In this document: one piece after another, positions 1 to 7,974 of the stretch | Layout of the letters: the number at the start of each line of letters is the position of its first letter | Position numbering within the stretch: position 1 is the first letter of the stretch | From: Neisseriaceae bacterium PsAf | GTDB taxonomy: Bacteria > Pseudomonadota > Gammaproteobacteria > Burkholderiales > Neisseriaceae | Assembly (NCBI GenBank): GCA_017114885.1 | Contig: WNLJ01000022.1 | Coordinates: forward strand, 1 to 64,000 | Direction: 5' to 3' | DNA: 64,000 nucleotides | Position numbers and translations under genes: made by a program | The notes under the pieces: model-generated | The model's input: the letters and a program-made list of their open reading frames with translations, nothing else | Database searches by the model: none | What the model was told of the DNA's origin: nothing

Positions 1-475
1 GATTATTGGTTATCACAATATCAATGGGGGGGATGGCAGTAAACGACCTGCTGATAGCATGAATAAAGGAAAGGACTTGTATTTATATGAATTTTTATGG
101 GATAAACAGATTCAGGAACCTAGACCTGCCAAAAAAATCCAACCTAAAATCGAATGGCGTGAAGATTTAGGCTTGTATCAAGGCTCATTTGCCATTCCTG
201 AAGGAGTGGAAAAACAAGGTATTAATCATTTGGCTACCTATGTATATTGGCATGAAAATCAAAATAAACAAGTGGATTTTTTAGCTATGTGTCAATTTTT
301 TGTGAATGGCAATAACCCATATTGTGAAGCCGATTATGACCCTCCTCAAGATGAACATATTTATGTGGATTTTTATTTTTTCAATGAAGCCTTGCTCAAG
401 GAATGGCCTGAATTGATTAAAACTTCTGACCAATTACTGCAAACGTATACCATTAAACCAATTAAAAAGGATTAA
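1..475 (+). CDS. Putative immunity lipoprotein, C-terminal part (cut by window start)
   Basis: The reading frame is open without a stop to the left edge, so the ATG at 59 is probably internal and the gene begins outside the window. The visible protein aligns by eye along its whole length with the C-terminal half of the lipoprotein at 36491-37342. Both share a 'YREDL/WREDL' segment, a 'WHE' then 'QVDF' pair, a Cys followed about 12 residues later by a second Cys, 'DPP', and a final 'EWxEL' helix. Its stop is 3 nt before the effector-like gene at 479. That spacing and order match immunity lipoproteins placed upstream of type IV secretion effectors, so neutralising the next gene's toxin in the periplasm is the inferred role. 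No catalytic motif is visible. Confidence 0.6.
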   Translation, partial: IIGYHNINGGDGSKRPADSMNKGKDLYLYEFLWDKQIQEPRPAKKIQPKIEWREDLGLYQGSFAIPEGVEKQGINHLATYVYWHENQNKQVDFLAMCQFFVNGNNPYCEADYDPPQDEHIYVDFYFFNEALLKEWPELIKTSDQLLQTYTIKPIKKD

Positions 476-478
476 GCT

Positions 479-1711
479 ATGTTACCCGCTGCAGAACTGA
501 ATCGCACTACCGATCTTACCCATGCCAAAGAATTATTAAGAACACAAGGTTATGTGGCCATGTATGAGTATTTAGAAACGCAAGGCTCTCGTTATTCCAC
601 ACTGGCTTTAGGCTTAACCCGAGAGCCACGCTCTTTTGCCGGTGAAGCGGCCTTAAAACACATGCAAACCGTGGCCAAAGAAACGCAAGGACGAGAGTTA
701 AGCTCGGCGGAGATTGATAACATTATGTATAATATGGCAGAAGGCTATCTAATAGCATTAAGGGAAAAACAAATAAGAAGAATGGATTTTACCGAAGTTA
801 CTGCTGATGAAGCGCAGGCCTTTCACAACGCTACATTTGTAGGAAAAGGCTTACCCAAATATTGTTGGACTTTATCCACACCTTTTGAAAGTATGGATGA
901 TTTAAATACCTTAACAAGTGACCAAAAATACAGGGAAATGAAAGAAGATATCTGGCGTGAATCTTATTATGGTGCAGGCAATATTACCCTAGAAAAAGAA
1001 TTATCGATTAATTTTTTAGCTCGTGTGAATGGGCTAAGGAGTGATTTTGTGATGTTGTCTCGTAGTGCTAGTGATCCAAAAGTATATGATTCGCTGTGTT
1101 ATTCATCTAATAAGATAGATCATTGGATTGATATCCAAAATAAAAATTTAAGCCTAATGGATACCATGGGATTTGTGCTCAATGATGGTTCTGGAACACA
1201 AAAACTAGGTAGAGGAGCCAAAGGGGCTTGGGAGACTTATCGAGATTGGGAAAATGATCATTTAGACCAATGTCCTAAACCTAATTGGGATAAATCCAGC
1301 AGTCTATACCCGCAAATTGAACCGGGTATTCCCAACAATCCTGCTATTCAACAAAGAGCTGCTGGGATAATGATGCTCTTAGAACAAGACGAAAATAGTT
1401 TAAATCGATTTACCGCTAAATATAATCCCATCGATAGCGCTTCAATTATGACTTATGCAGCACTAAAGACCATTGAGAAAAAAGAAAACAGTATTGATAA
1501 TGTTTTTTATGCGCCAGAGGATGATACGCTAAGAGTAATCTCTGGTTATAAAGGATTTGCTGTTCCAGCAAAAGAAGTATCTGAACAGAATATAGAAGAA
1601 ATTACCCAAAATCATAGCATTGCTATGCAAAACCTGATGGAACAAGAAATAGAAATCCAACGTAATCAAGAACAACAAATATTACATGAAAGAAGTAGAA
1701 ATCTAGTCTAA
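479..1711 (+). CDS. Putative antibacterial T4SS effector with XVIPCD-like C-terminus
   Basis: This is a 410-aa soluble protein with no signal peptide or membrane helix. Residues about 1-200 form a domain shared with the gene at 37345-38711 (common landmarks: 'YEYLE/YEYLA', 'LALGL', 'EIxxIM', 'AFHNATF/TFHTVVF', 'WTL'). I cannot assign its toxic activity. Residues about 295-405 look like the XVIPCD secretion signal of Xanthomonas-type T4SS effectors: a helix with repeated Ala, then 'SIDNV' (family pattern 'xIDHV') at about 338-342, a short acidic turn, a beta pair and a Gln/Glu-rich tail ('QRNQEQQ'). The VirD4 gene that would read such a domain starts 25 nt downstream and the lipoprotein partner ends 3 nt upstream. 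The XVIPCD call rests on pattern recognition without an alignment. Confidence 0.6.
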   Translation: MLPAAELNRTTDLTHAKELLRTQGYVAMYEYLETQGSRYSTLALGLTREPRSFAGEAALKHMQTVAKETQGRELSSAEIDNIMYNMAEGYLIALREKQIRRMDFTEVTADEAQAFHNATFVGKGLPKYCWTLSTPFESMDDLNTLTSDQKYREMKEDIWRESYYGAGNITLEKELSINFLARVNGLRSDFVMLSRSASDPKVYDSLCYSSNKIDHWIDIQNKNLSLMDTMGFVLNDGSGTQKLGRGAKGAWETYRDWENDHLDQCPKPNWDKSSSLYPQIEPGIPNNPAIQQRAAGIMMLLEQDENSLNRFTAKYNPIDSASIMTYAALKTIEKKENSIDNVFYAPEDDTLRVISGYKGFAVPAKEVSEQNIEEITQNHSIAMQNLMEQEIEIQRNQEQQILHERSRNLV

Positions 1712-1736
1712 TCAATTAAATAAGGTATCATGCGTT

Positions 1737-3458
1737 ATGAATCGACCTAAAGTTGTTTTCTTCTCAATTTTTTTTATCTGTACATTAATAATAGTGCTTT
1801 ACCTCACTGGATTTGTCGCAGTTGAGTGGGCTAGAGTAAAAAATATGACTTTGACACCCTGGTCTATTATAACTCTTTTATCCGAATTTAAAGACCATCC
1901 CAGCGCGGGTGTAAAAATTAAAATATCGGCTTTTATTGGCGCTATCGTTTTTTTAACTGCTAATTTAGGCTTACTTTATTTATTAATACGTACCAAAACT
2001 AATTTGTTTGGCAATGCTAGATTTGCCTCCTCGTCAGAACTCCAAAACAAAGGATTTTTTTCTCCCGATGAAACCGCTTTAGTTGTTGGTAAAAAAAACG
2101 GTCGTTTTTTATTTTATAATGGCCAACAATTTGCTATCTTGGCAGCACCTACTCGCTCAGGTAAGGGCGTGGGTATTGTTATCCCTAACTTATTAAGTTA
2201 CAAAGGTTCTATGGTCGTTTTGGATATTAAACAAGAAAATTTTGAACTAACCAGCGGCTTTCGAAAAGCTCATGGTCAAGAAGTGTTTTTATTTAACCCT
2301 ATGGCTGAAGATAGAAAAACACACCGTTGGAATCCTTTAAGCTATATCTCCGAAGATCCGGCCTTTAGAACTTCAGACCTGCAAAATATTGCGGCCATGC
2401 TCTATCCTGATGTAAATGATGAACAAAAATTTTGGGTAAGTAATGCCAGAAACGCTTTTTTAGCTTTTGCCTTATACTCTTTTGATTTATATCGTTTCAA
2501 CTATTTTAAAGAAGCATACAAACCAACATTAGGGATGATTTATCGTCTTAGTAGTGGAGATGGTCATAACGAACTCAAAGATTATTTTAGATCACTTGCT
2601 AGTCAAGATTTTGTTTCGAGTGAAGCTAAAATGGCTTTTTCTACACTAACCTCTCAATCAGACGATGTTTTTAGTTCTATTATGGGTACTTTTAAAGAAC
2701 CGTTAAACCTTTGGATTAATCCAGTTGTTGATGCAGCAACCAGCGGTGATGATTTCTTACTTAGCGATGTTCGTAAAAAGAAAATGACAATTTATATTGG
2801 CATTCAACCTAATAAATTAGCTGAGTCTAGATTGATTATTAATTTATTTTTTAATCAACTCATTAACCTTAATACCAAGGAACTCCCCCAACATAATCCA
2901 GATCTAAAATATCAATGTGTGTTATTAATGGATGAATTCACCAGTATTGGTCGAGTCGATATTATCGCCAAAGCGGTTAGCTATATGGCGGGATACAATA
3001 TTCGCTTATTTCCCATTATTCAAAGTATGGCACAACTGGATGCAACCTATGGTAAAGATCTTAGTCGCAATATTATTACCAATCATTCCTTGCAAATTCT
3101 ATATGCACCGAGAGAGCAAAGAGATGCAAATGACTACTCAGAAATGCTAGGCTATAATTCCGTTAAACGAGAATCTATTTCAAGAACACAGGGACGCCTT
3201 ACCAGAAGTGAAAATGAAGAAAAAAGAGCATTAATGCTTCCTCAAGAACTTAAGGCAATGGGACCAGATAAACAAATATTGGTCTACGAAGGATTAGAAA
3301 ATCCTGTTATGTGCGAAAAAATAAAATATTATGAGGATAAAGTTTTTAAAAATCGCCTCTATAAAAAAGTAAATGTCCCAACGATCACCATCACATCAAC
3401 ATCAAAAACGCCAGTAAATCAATCTTTCAGACAATCTATTAATTTTGATTTTGTGTAA
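1737..3458 (+). CDS. virD4: Type IV secretion coupling ATPase VirD4/TraG
   Basis: This is a 573-aa VirD4/TraG-type coupling protein, the inner-membrane hexameric ATPase that hands substrates to a type IV secretion channel. Two N-terminal membrane helices lie at about residues 7-28 and 64-86. Walker A 'APTRSGKGV' is at about 137-145 and Walker B 'LLMDE' at about 396-400, followed by the family's 'FTSIGR' strand. The length fits VirD4 proteins that lack a long C-terminal extension. It is co-directional with the effector 25 nt upstream, so the two are probably one transcript. Only the coupling protein is inside the window. Other VirB genes, if present, lie to the left. An antibacterial role instead of conjugation is inferred from the neighbouring effector and immunity-like genes. 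Confidence 0.88.
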   Translation: MNRPKVVFFSIFFICTLIIVLYLTGFVAVEWARVKNMTLTPWSIITLLSEFKDHPSAGVKIKISAFIGAIVFLTANLGLLYLLIRTKTNLFGNARFASSSELQNKGFFSPDETALVVGKKNGRFLFYNGQQFAILAAPTRSGKGVGIVIPNLLSYKGSMVVLDIKQENFELTSGFRKAHGQEVFLFNPMAEDRKTHRWNPLSYISEDPAFRTSDLQNIAAMLYPDVNDEQKFWVSNARNAFLAFALYSFDLYRFNYFKEAYKPTLGMIYRLSSGDGHNELKDYFRSLASQDFVSSEAKMAFSTLTSQSDDVFSSIMGTFKEPLNLWINPVVDAATSGDDFLLSDVRKKKMTIYIGIQPNKLAESRLIINLFFNQLINLNTKELPQHNPDLKYQCVLLMDEFTSIGRVDIIAKAVSYMAGYNIRLFPIIQSMAQLDATYGKDLSRNIITNHSLQILYAPREQRDANDYSEMLGYNSVKRESISRTQGRLTRSENEEKRALMLPQELKAMGPDKQILVYEGLENPVMCEKIKYYEDKVFKNRLYKKVNVPTITITSTSKTPVNQSFRQSINFDFV

Positions 3459-3459
3459 A

Positions 3460-3492
3460 AATAACGCTCCCATCATAGGAGCGCTATTTTTT
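3460..3492. terminator. Bidirectional intrinsic terminator between virD4 and acnA
   Basis: An 11-bp stem (3460-3470 with 3478-3488, one mismatch, 7-nt loop) has a T run on its right side and an A run on its left. It sits between the convergent stops of virD4 (+) and acnA (-), so it can end transcription from both. Confidence 0.8.
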
Positions 3493-3512
3493 ACTTCCTC
3501 CTCAAAAGAGAT

Positions 3513-6182
3513 TTATTCTTTAATCATCCCTCTTAAAACATAATGTAAGATACCACCAGCCTTAAAGTAATCTACTTCATTGACCGTATCAATACGACAC
3601 ATGACAGTAAATTTAACTTCAGAGCCATCTTCTTTTTTAGCGATAACTTCAATATCTTGGTGTGGTTTAACATTATCATCCAACTGGATAGTAAAAGATT
3701 CTTTGCCCGTTAAACCAAGGCTTTCCGTGTTTTCGCCATTTTTATATTGCAAGGCCAAGATACCCATACCGATTAAGTTAGAACGGTGAATACGCTCAAA
3801 ACTTTCTGCAATCACCGCTTTGACCCCTTGTAAATTAGGACCTTTTGCTGCCCAATCTCGGCTCGAACCACTACCATACTCTTTACCAGCCAAGATAATA
3901 CTTGGGATGCCTGCTTCTTTGTACTTCATCGCTGCATCATAAATAGCCAATTGTGCACCCGTTGGGATATGTACGGTATAACCTCCCTCGACTCCAGGTA
4001 CTAGTTTATTACGAATACGAATATTCGCAAATGTACCACGCATCATCACTTCATGATTTCCTCGACGTGAACCATAAGAGTTAAAATCTTTAGGGGCCAC
4101 GCCATGCTCTTGTAGGTATTTACCAGCTGGTGAATCTGGCGCAATATTACCCGCAGGAGAAATATGGTCTGTGGTAATAGAATCTCCAAAATAAGCCAAC
4201 ACATAAGCATTCTCTATGGGTTTTAATGCTTGTAATGGTTGGTCAATCGCTTCAAAATAAGGTGGATGACGTACGTAAGTAGAATCTGGATTCCATTGAT
4301 AGGTTTCACTGGTCTCTACTTTAATCGCTTGCCAATTTTCATCGCCATCGAATACACCCGCATAGCCTTTTCTGAACATCGTACCATCAACCATCGCTAC
4401 TGCTTGTGCAATTTCATGGTTACTTGGCCATATATCTTTTAAGAACAAATCTTTGCCATTTTTATCTTTAGCTAAAGGTTCATTAAATAAATCAATACGA
4501 GTCGTACCCGCTAAGGCAAAAGCAACCACTAGAGGAGGCGAAGCCAACCAATTTGATTTAATTTGTGGGTGAATTCTACCTTCAAAGTTACGGTTACCAG
4601 ACAATACACCAGAAACATTTAAGCCTGATTCATCAATCGCTTTTGCTACTTCAGGAATCAAAGGACCAGAGTTACCAATACAAGCTGTACAACCATAGCC
4701 TGTTAAATTAAAGCCTATTTGGTCTAAAAATTCTGATAAACCCGACTCGCTTAAATAGTCTGTTACTACCTTAGAGCCAGGCGCTAAAGAAGTTTTTACC
4801 CATGGCTTACGCGTAATGCCTAATTCAACAGCTTTTTTAGCCACTAAGCCAGCAGCCATCATGACACTAGGGTTAGAAGTATTGGTACAAGAAGTAATTG
4901 CCGCTAAGACAACATCACCTTGTTTTAATTCGTGTTGCTCTCCATCCAAAGTCAAGCCTATACTTTTATCTAAATCATCACCCAATTGTTTGGCATTTTC
5001 ATCAAATGCTGTTTTTAATTCGCTAATCACAACTCTATCTTGTGGGCGTTTAGGACCTGCTAGACTAGTCTCTACTGTGCCTAAATCAATTTCTAAAACA
5101 TCAGTAAAAATAGGTTCTTCACCTTTTTCTGCCCATAAGCCTTGCTCTTTGGCATAGGCTTCAGTTCTGGCGATAACTTCTTCTTCACGCCCTGTTAAAC
5201 GCATATAATCCAAGGTTACTTCATCAACTGGGAAAAAGCCCACAGTAGCACCATATTCAGGTGACATATTGGAAATAGTAGCTCTATCTGCTAATGGTAA
5301 CTCAGCTAAGCCTTCACCGAAATACTCAACAAATTTACCTACTACGCCATACTTTCTCAACATTTCAGTAATTGTCAAAACTAAATCGGTCGCAGTAATG
5401 CCTTCTCTTAACTTGCCTTTTAATCTAACACCTATTACCTCTGGCAGGACCATTGATATAGGTTGTCCCAATAAAGCAGCTTCCGCTTCAATTCCACCAA
5501 CACCCCATGCTAAAACAGATAAACCATTAACCATAGGTGTATGCGAGTCTGTTCCAACAGCAGTATCTGGAAAAATCCAATGCTTACCATCTTTTTCATT
5601 TGTCCAAGTAACTTCTGACAAATACTCCAAATCAACTTGGTGACAAATACCTGTACCTGGTGGCACAACGCTAAAGTTAGCAAAAGTGCTTTGACCCCAT
5701 TTTAAGAACTCATAACGCTCACCATTTCTTTTCATTTCCATCGCAACGTTTTGTTGAAATGAATTAGGGGTACCAAAATAATCGATCATTACCGAGTGAT
5801 CAATCACCAAATCAACAGGGCACAATGGGTTTACTTTTTCAGGATCGCCTCCTGCTTTTGCCATAGCATCTCTCATCGCTGCTAAATCAACTACCGCAGG
5901 AACTCCCGTAAAATCTTGCATCAACACACGAGCAGGAAGATATTGTATCTCATGGTCTGATTTTTTATTTTTCAACCATTCACCAATGGCTTCAATATCT
6001 TGTTTGGTTACTGTTTTACCGTCTTCAAATCTTAAAAGATTCTCCAATAATACTTTCATGGATTTGGGTAATTTGGATAAATCACCCAATGACTGCTCAG
6101 CTTTTTTCAAAGAATGATAGTCATATTTTTTATCTTTAACCGTCAATGTGGCTAAAGTATTGAATGAATTGTTTGTGCTCAT
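3513..6182 (-). CDS. acnA: Aconitate hydratase A
   Basis: The 889-aa protein matches AcnA/IRP-type aconitase in length (E. coli 891 aa) and converts citrate to isocitrate in the TCA cycle. The three [4Fe-4S] ligands are visible as Cys432 ('TSCTNTSN') and Cys498/Cys501 ('GCTACIGNSGP'). The C-terminal swivel domain has the 'GSSRDWAAKGP' substrate-binding loop. The ATG is preceded by GAGG at good spacing. The gene is monocistronic, with a shared terminator downstream and a 340-bp AT-rich leader region upstream. Confidence 0.96.
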   Translation of the reverse strand: MSTNNSFNTLATLTVKDKKYDYHSLKKAEQSLGDLSKLPKSMKVLLENLLRFEDGKTVTKQDIEAIGEWLKNKKSDHEIQYLPARVLMQDFTGVPAVVDLAAMRDAMAKAGGDPEKVNPLCPVDLVIDHSVMIDYFGTPNSFQQNVAMEMKRNGERYEFLKWGQSTFANFSVVPPGTGICHQVDLEYLSEVTWTNEKDGKHWIFPDTAVGTDSHTPMVNGLSVLAWGVGGIEAEAALLGQPISMVLPEVIGVRLKGKLREGITATDLVLTITEMLRKYGVVGKFVEYFGEGLAELPLADRATISNMSPEYGATVGFFPVDEVTLDYMRLTGREEEVIARTEAYAKEQGLWAEKGEEPIFTDVLEIDLGTVETSLAGPKRPQDRVVISELKTAFDENAKQLGDDLDKSIGLTLDGEQHELKQGDVVLAAITSCTNTSNPSVMMAAGLVAKKAVELGITRKPWVKTSLAPGSKVVTDYLSESGLSEFLDQIGFNLTGYGCTACIGNSGPLIPEVAKAIDESGLNVSGVLSGNRNFEGRIHPQIKSNWLASPPLVVAFALAGTTRIDLFNEPLAKDKNGKDLFLKDIWPSNHEIAQAVAMVDGTMFRKGYAGVFDGDENWQAIKVETSETYQWNPDSTYVRHPPYFEAIDQPLQALKPIENAYVLAYFGDSITTDHISPAGNIAPDSPAGKYLQEHGVAPKDFNSYGSRRGNHEVMMRGTFANIRIRNKLVPGVEGGYTVHIPTGAQLAIYDAAMKYKEAGIPSIILAGKEYGSGSSRDWAAKGPNLQGVKAVIAESFERIHRSNLIGMGILALQYKNGENTESLGLTGKESFTIQLDDNVKPHQDIEVIAKKEDGSEVKFTVMCRIDTVNEVDYFKAGGILHYVLRGMIKE

Positions 6183-6522
6183 ATAGACCTCTTCAGTAAT
6201 TGATAATAGTCTTCGAATTTTTACAAATCCTTTTTTTCTTCTACTAGTATACTACTAAAATACTAAATTTTAAGTATCTTCCCTAATTAAGCATTATTAA
6301 TAGCCATATTCTATACATTGGCTAAGAAAATAAATCAGAACAAATCGTCTCATTAATTTTGTTTTAGCAAAGTATCCAAAAGAATAAATTAAACACATGC
6401 ATTCTACTAAAAAAATGTTCCAATGAACATTCTAAAACATTAGAGTAATTTCACAGCAAACCTAATCAGTAGATTATTTCACTATTTCAATTAATTCTCT
6501 TATGCAATACAAACTATATTTC
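6183..6522. other. 340-bp intergenic region upstream of acnA
   Basis: This AT-rich spacer must carry the acnA promoter on the minus strand and the 3' end of the small membrane-protein transcript. Near 6240-6270 there is a run of overlapping 'TACTA' words, including a short CTAGTATACTAG-like symmetry, which could be an operator. I see no ORF with a ribosome binding site and no RNA gene. The hairpin at 6409-6431 is listed separately. Confidence 0.5.
6409..6431 (-). terminator. Intrinsic terminator for the small membrane-protein gene
   Basis: A perfect 7-bp stem (6414-6420 with 6425-6431, loop CAAT) has seven A on its left side, which read as a T run on the minus strand. It lies about 90 nt downstream of the stop of the minus-strand gene ending at 6523. 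Confidence 0.6.
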
Positions 6523-6828
6523 TTACATGTTCAGACTAGTTAAAACAAAAAAATCAATGATCACGGAGATAGTGAATGCAACTAAAGAAATAATATTAAT
6601 GGTTTCATACCATTTTGATGACCACCCTTTTTTATAAGCCCAAATCGTATAGACATACCCCAAAAAAGCAATCAAAGAGGCAATTAAAAACACTAGATAA
6701 TATGTATATTTATCTGCTGAAATTCCATAATAAAAATGAGCAATGGCTATCAAAATAACAATAAAAATAATAGCAATAGCTAACCAATATCTAACAGTAC
6801 TGGGTGTATTTTTTATTTCCGTGTTCAT
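6523..6828 (-). CDS. Small three-helix membrane protein, unknown function
   Basis: This is a 101-aa protein with three hydrophobic helices at about residues 14-34, 41-61 and 76-97, separated by short charged loops. An upstream in-frame ATG at 6876 would add 16 residues. I prefer 6828 because AGAGGA lies 6-7 nt before it and because the extension is not membrane-like. I do not recognise a family. It stands alone between acnA and the broken hydrolase gene. Confidence 0.6.
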   Translation of the reverse strand: MNTEIKNTPSTVRYWLAIAIIFIVILIAIAHFYYGISADKYTYYLVFLIASLIAFLGYVYTIWAYKKGWSSKWYETINIISLVAFTISVIIDFFVLTSLNM

Positions 6829-6979
6829 CTTTTTTCCTCTATTTATCAAAAATATTTCATCTATTCCATTGTACAATATTTAACTTTATTTTTTACTCAA
6901 ATTATTACAGAATGACATTTCCCTCCTAAAAAAATAAAAACAAAAGGATTAATTATAGAAAATCAGGGAGTTATCTACT

Positions 6980-7837
6980 ATGAAAAAAGAGAAAATAAGT
7001 TTTAAGAATGAAAAAAATGACACTTTAACTGGCTATTATTTTAACCCTGAATCAGATACCCATCAGCAACCAATTCTTTTCGCTACAGGAACTGGCATTA
7101 AGCAGTCTTTTTATATGAAATTTTGTACCTGGTTGTGTGAAGAAAAAAATCATCCTGTTTTTATTTTTGATTTTAATGATATTGGCGAGTCTTTGTTTAT
7201 TCCTCTAAAAGAATCCAAAGCCGCGATTCGCGATTGGGGACAATATGATATTCCCGCTGCTATTGACTTACTGTGTCAAAAAACAGGTGTTGATGAAATC
7301 ATATTAGTAGGTCATAGTGTTGGCGGTCAACTCATGGGAATTGTGCATAACTACGAAAAAATTAGTAAAATCACGGCCATCTCGTCTTCTACCGGATTTG
7401 TTGGCAATATGCTGCCTGCCTATAGAAGAAAAGCTTTATTCTTTTTCAACATCTATATTCCTATTTGTAACTTTCTGTTTGGGTACACCAAATCTGAAAA
7501 AGTTAATATGGGCGAAAACTTACCCAAAGAAGTGGCTAGAGAATAGGGAGAATACTGTCAAACCGATGGCTATATTGTAAATGCCGTTGGCAAAACAATT
7601 CGCGTTAATTATTTTAATAACATCACTTGTCCTTTTACCGTTATCTATGCCAATGATGATGATATTGCAAGAAGAGCAAGTGTAGAGTCTCTTTTTAGAA
7701 CTTATCCATCAGTGCAGAAGAAAATAGTTGAAATTGATACTTTTGATTATGGTTTTGACTACATAGGGCATAATCTATTTTTCAAATCTAAGTGCAGTAA
7801 ACTCTGGCCTGTTATTTACCAATATATTGAAAATTAA
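6980..7837 (+). pseudogene. Alpha/beta hydrolase interrupted by an in-frame TAG
   Basis: The frame encodes an alpha/beta hydrolase of about 285 aa: oxyanion strand 'ILFATGTGIKQ', 'FDFNDIGES', and the nucleophile elbow 'GHSVGG' near residue 113. TAG at 7544-7546 stops it after 188 aa. The same frame then continues open to TAA at 7835-7837, with a plausible acid strand ('FTVIYANDDDIA') and catalytic His region ('DYIGHN'). The amber codon sits where 'REWGEYC' would read naturally, so a single TGG-to-TAG change is the likely lesion. As written, the product lacks the Asp and His of the triad and should be inactive. Readthrough is possible but unsupported. A hairpin terminator follows the distal stop, which supports one original gene. 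Confidence 0.8.
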
Positions 7838-7845
7838 TTTCCTCT

Positions 7846-7874
7846 AAAAGTAGAATCCCCATTCTACTTTTTTT
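7846..7874 (+). terminator. Intrinsic terminator after the hydrolase frame
   Basis: A perfect 11-bp stem (7846-7856 with 7861-7871) with a CCCC loop is followed by a T run. It lies 9 nt after the distal TAA at 7837, not after the amber codon at 7546. Confidence 0.82.
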
Positions 7875-7918
7875 ATCTCTACAAAAATTTAAACTAAAAA
7901 TTAGTTCGTGTTATATAT

Positions 7919-7947
7919 TTGACACAACATACACTTATACTTCAAAT
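7919..7947 (+). promoter_or_regulatory. Candidate sigma-70 promoter for the PhoX-like gene
   Basis: A consensus -35 TTGACA at 7919-7924 is followed after 17 bp by TCAAAT (4 of 6 to TATAAT) at 7942-7947. The start codon is 28 nt further on, behind AGAGAG. No clear Pho box was seen. Confidence 0.4.
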
Positions 7948-7974
7948 AGTCATTCTGTTAACAGAGAGATAATT

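Noticed and set aside
5269-5643. 124-aa plus-strand frame inside acnA
   Set aside because: It is antisense to conserved aconitase codons, a shadow frame.
6414-6431. Third parS site (TGTTC-CAAT-GAACA)
   Set aside because: It lacks the CACGTG-type core, and its position and A run fit a simple terminator.
7317-7580. 87-aa frame overlapping the hydrolase
   Set aside because: It is in another phase of the hydrolase coding DNA. The amber-interrupted frame carries the family motifs.
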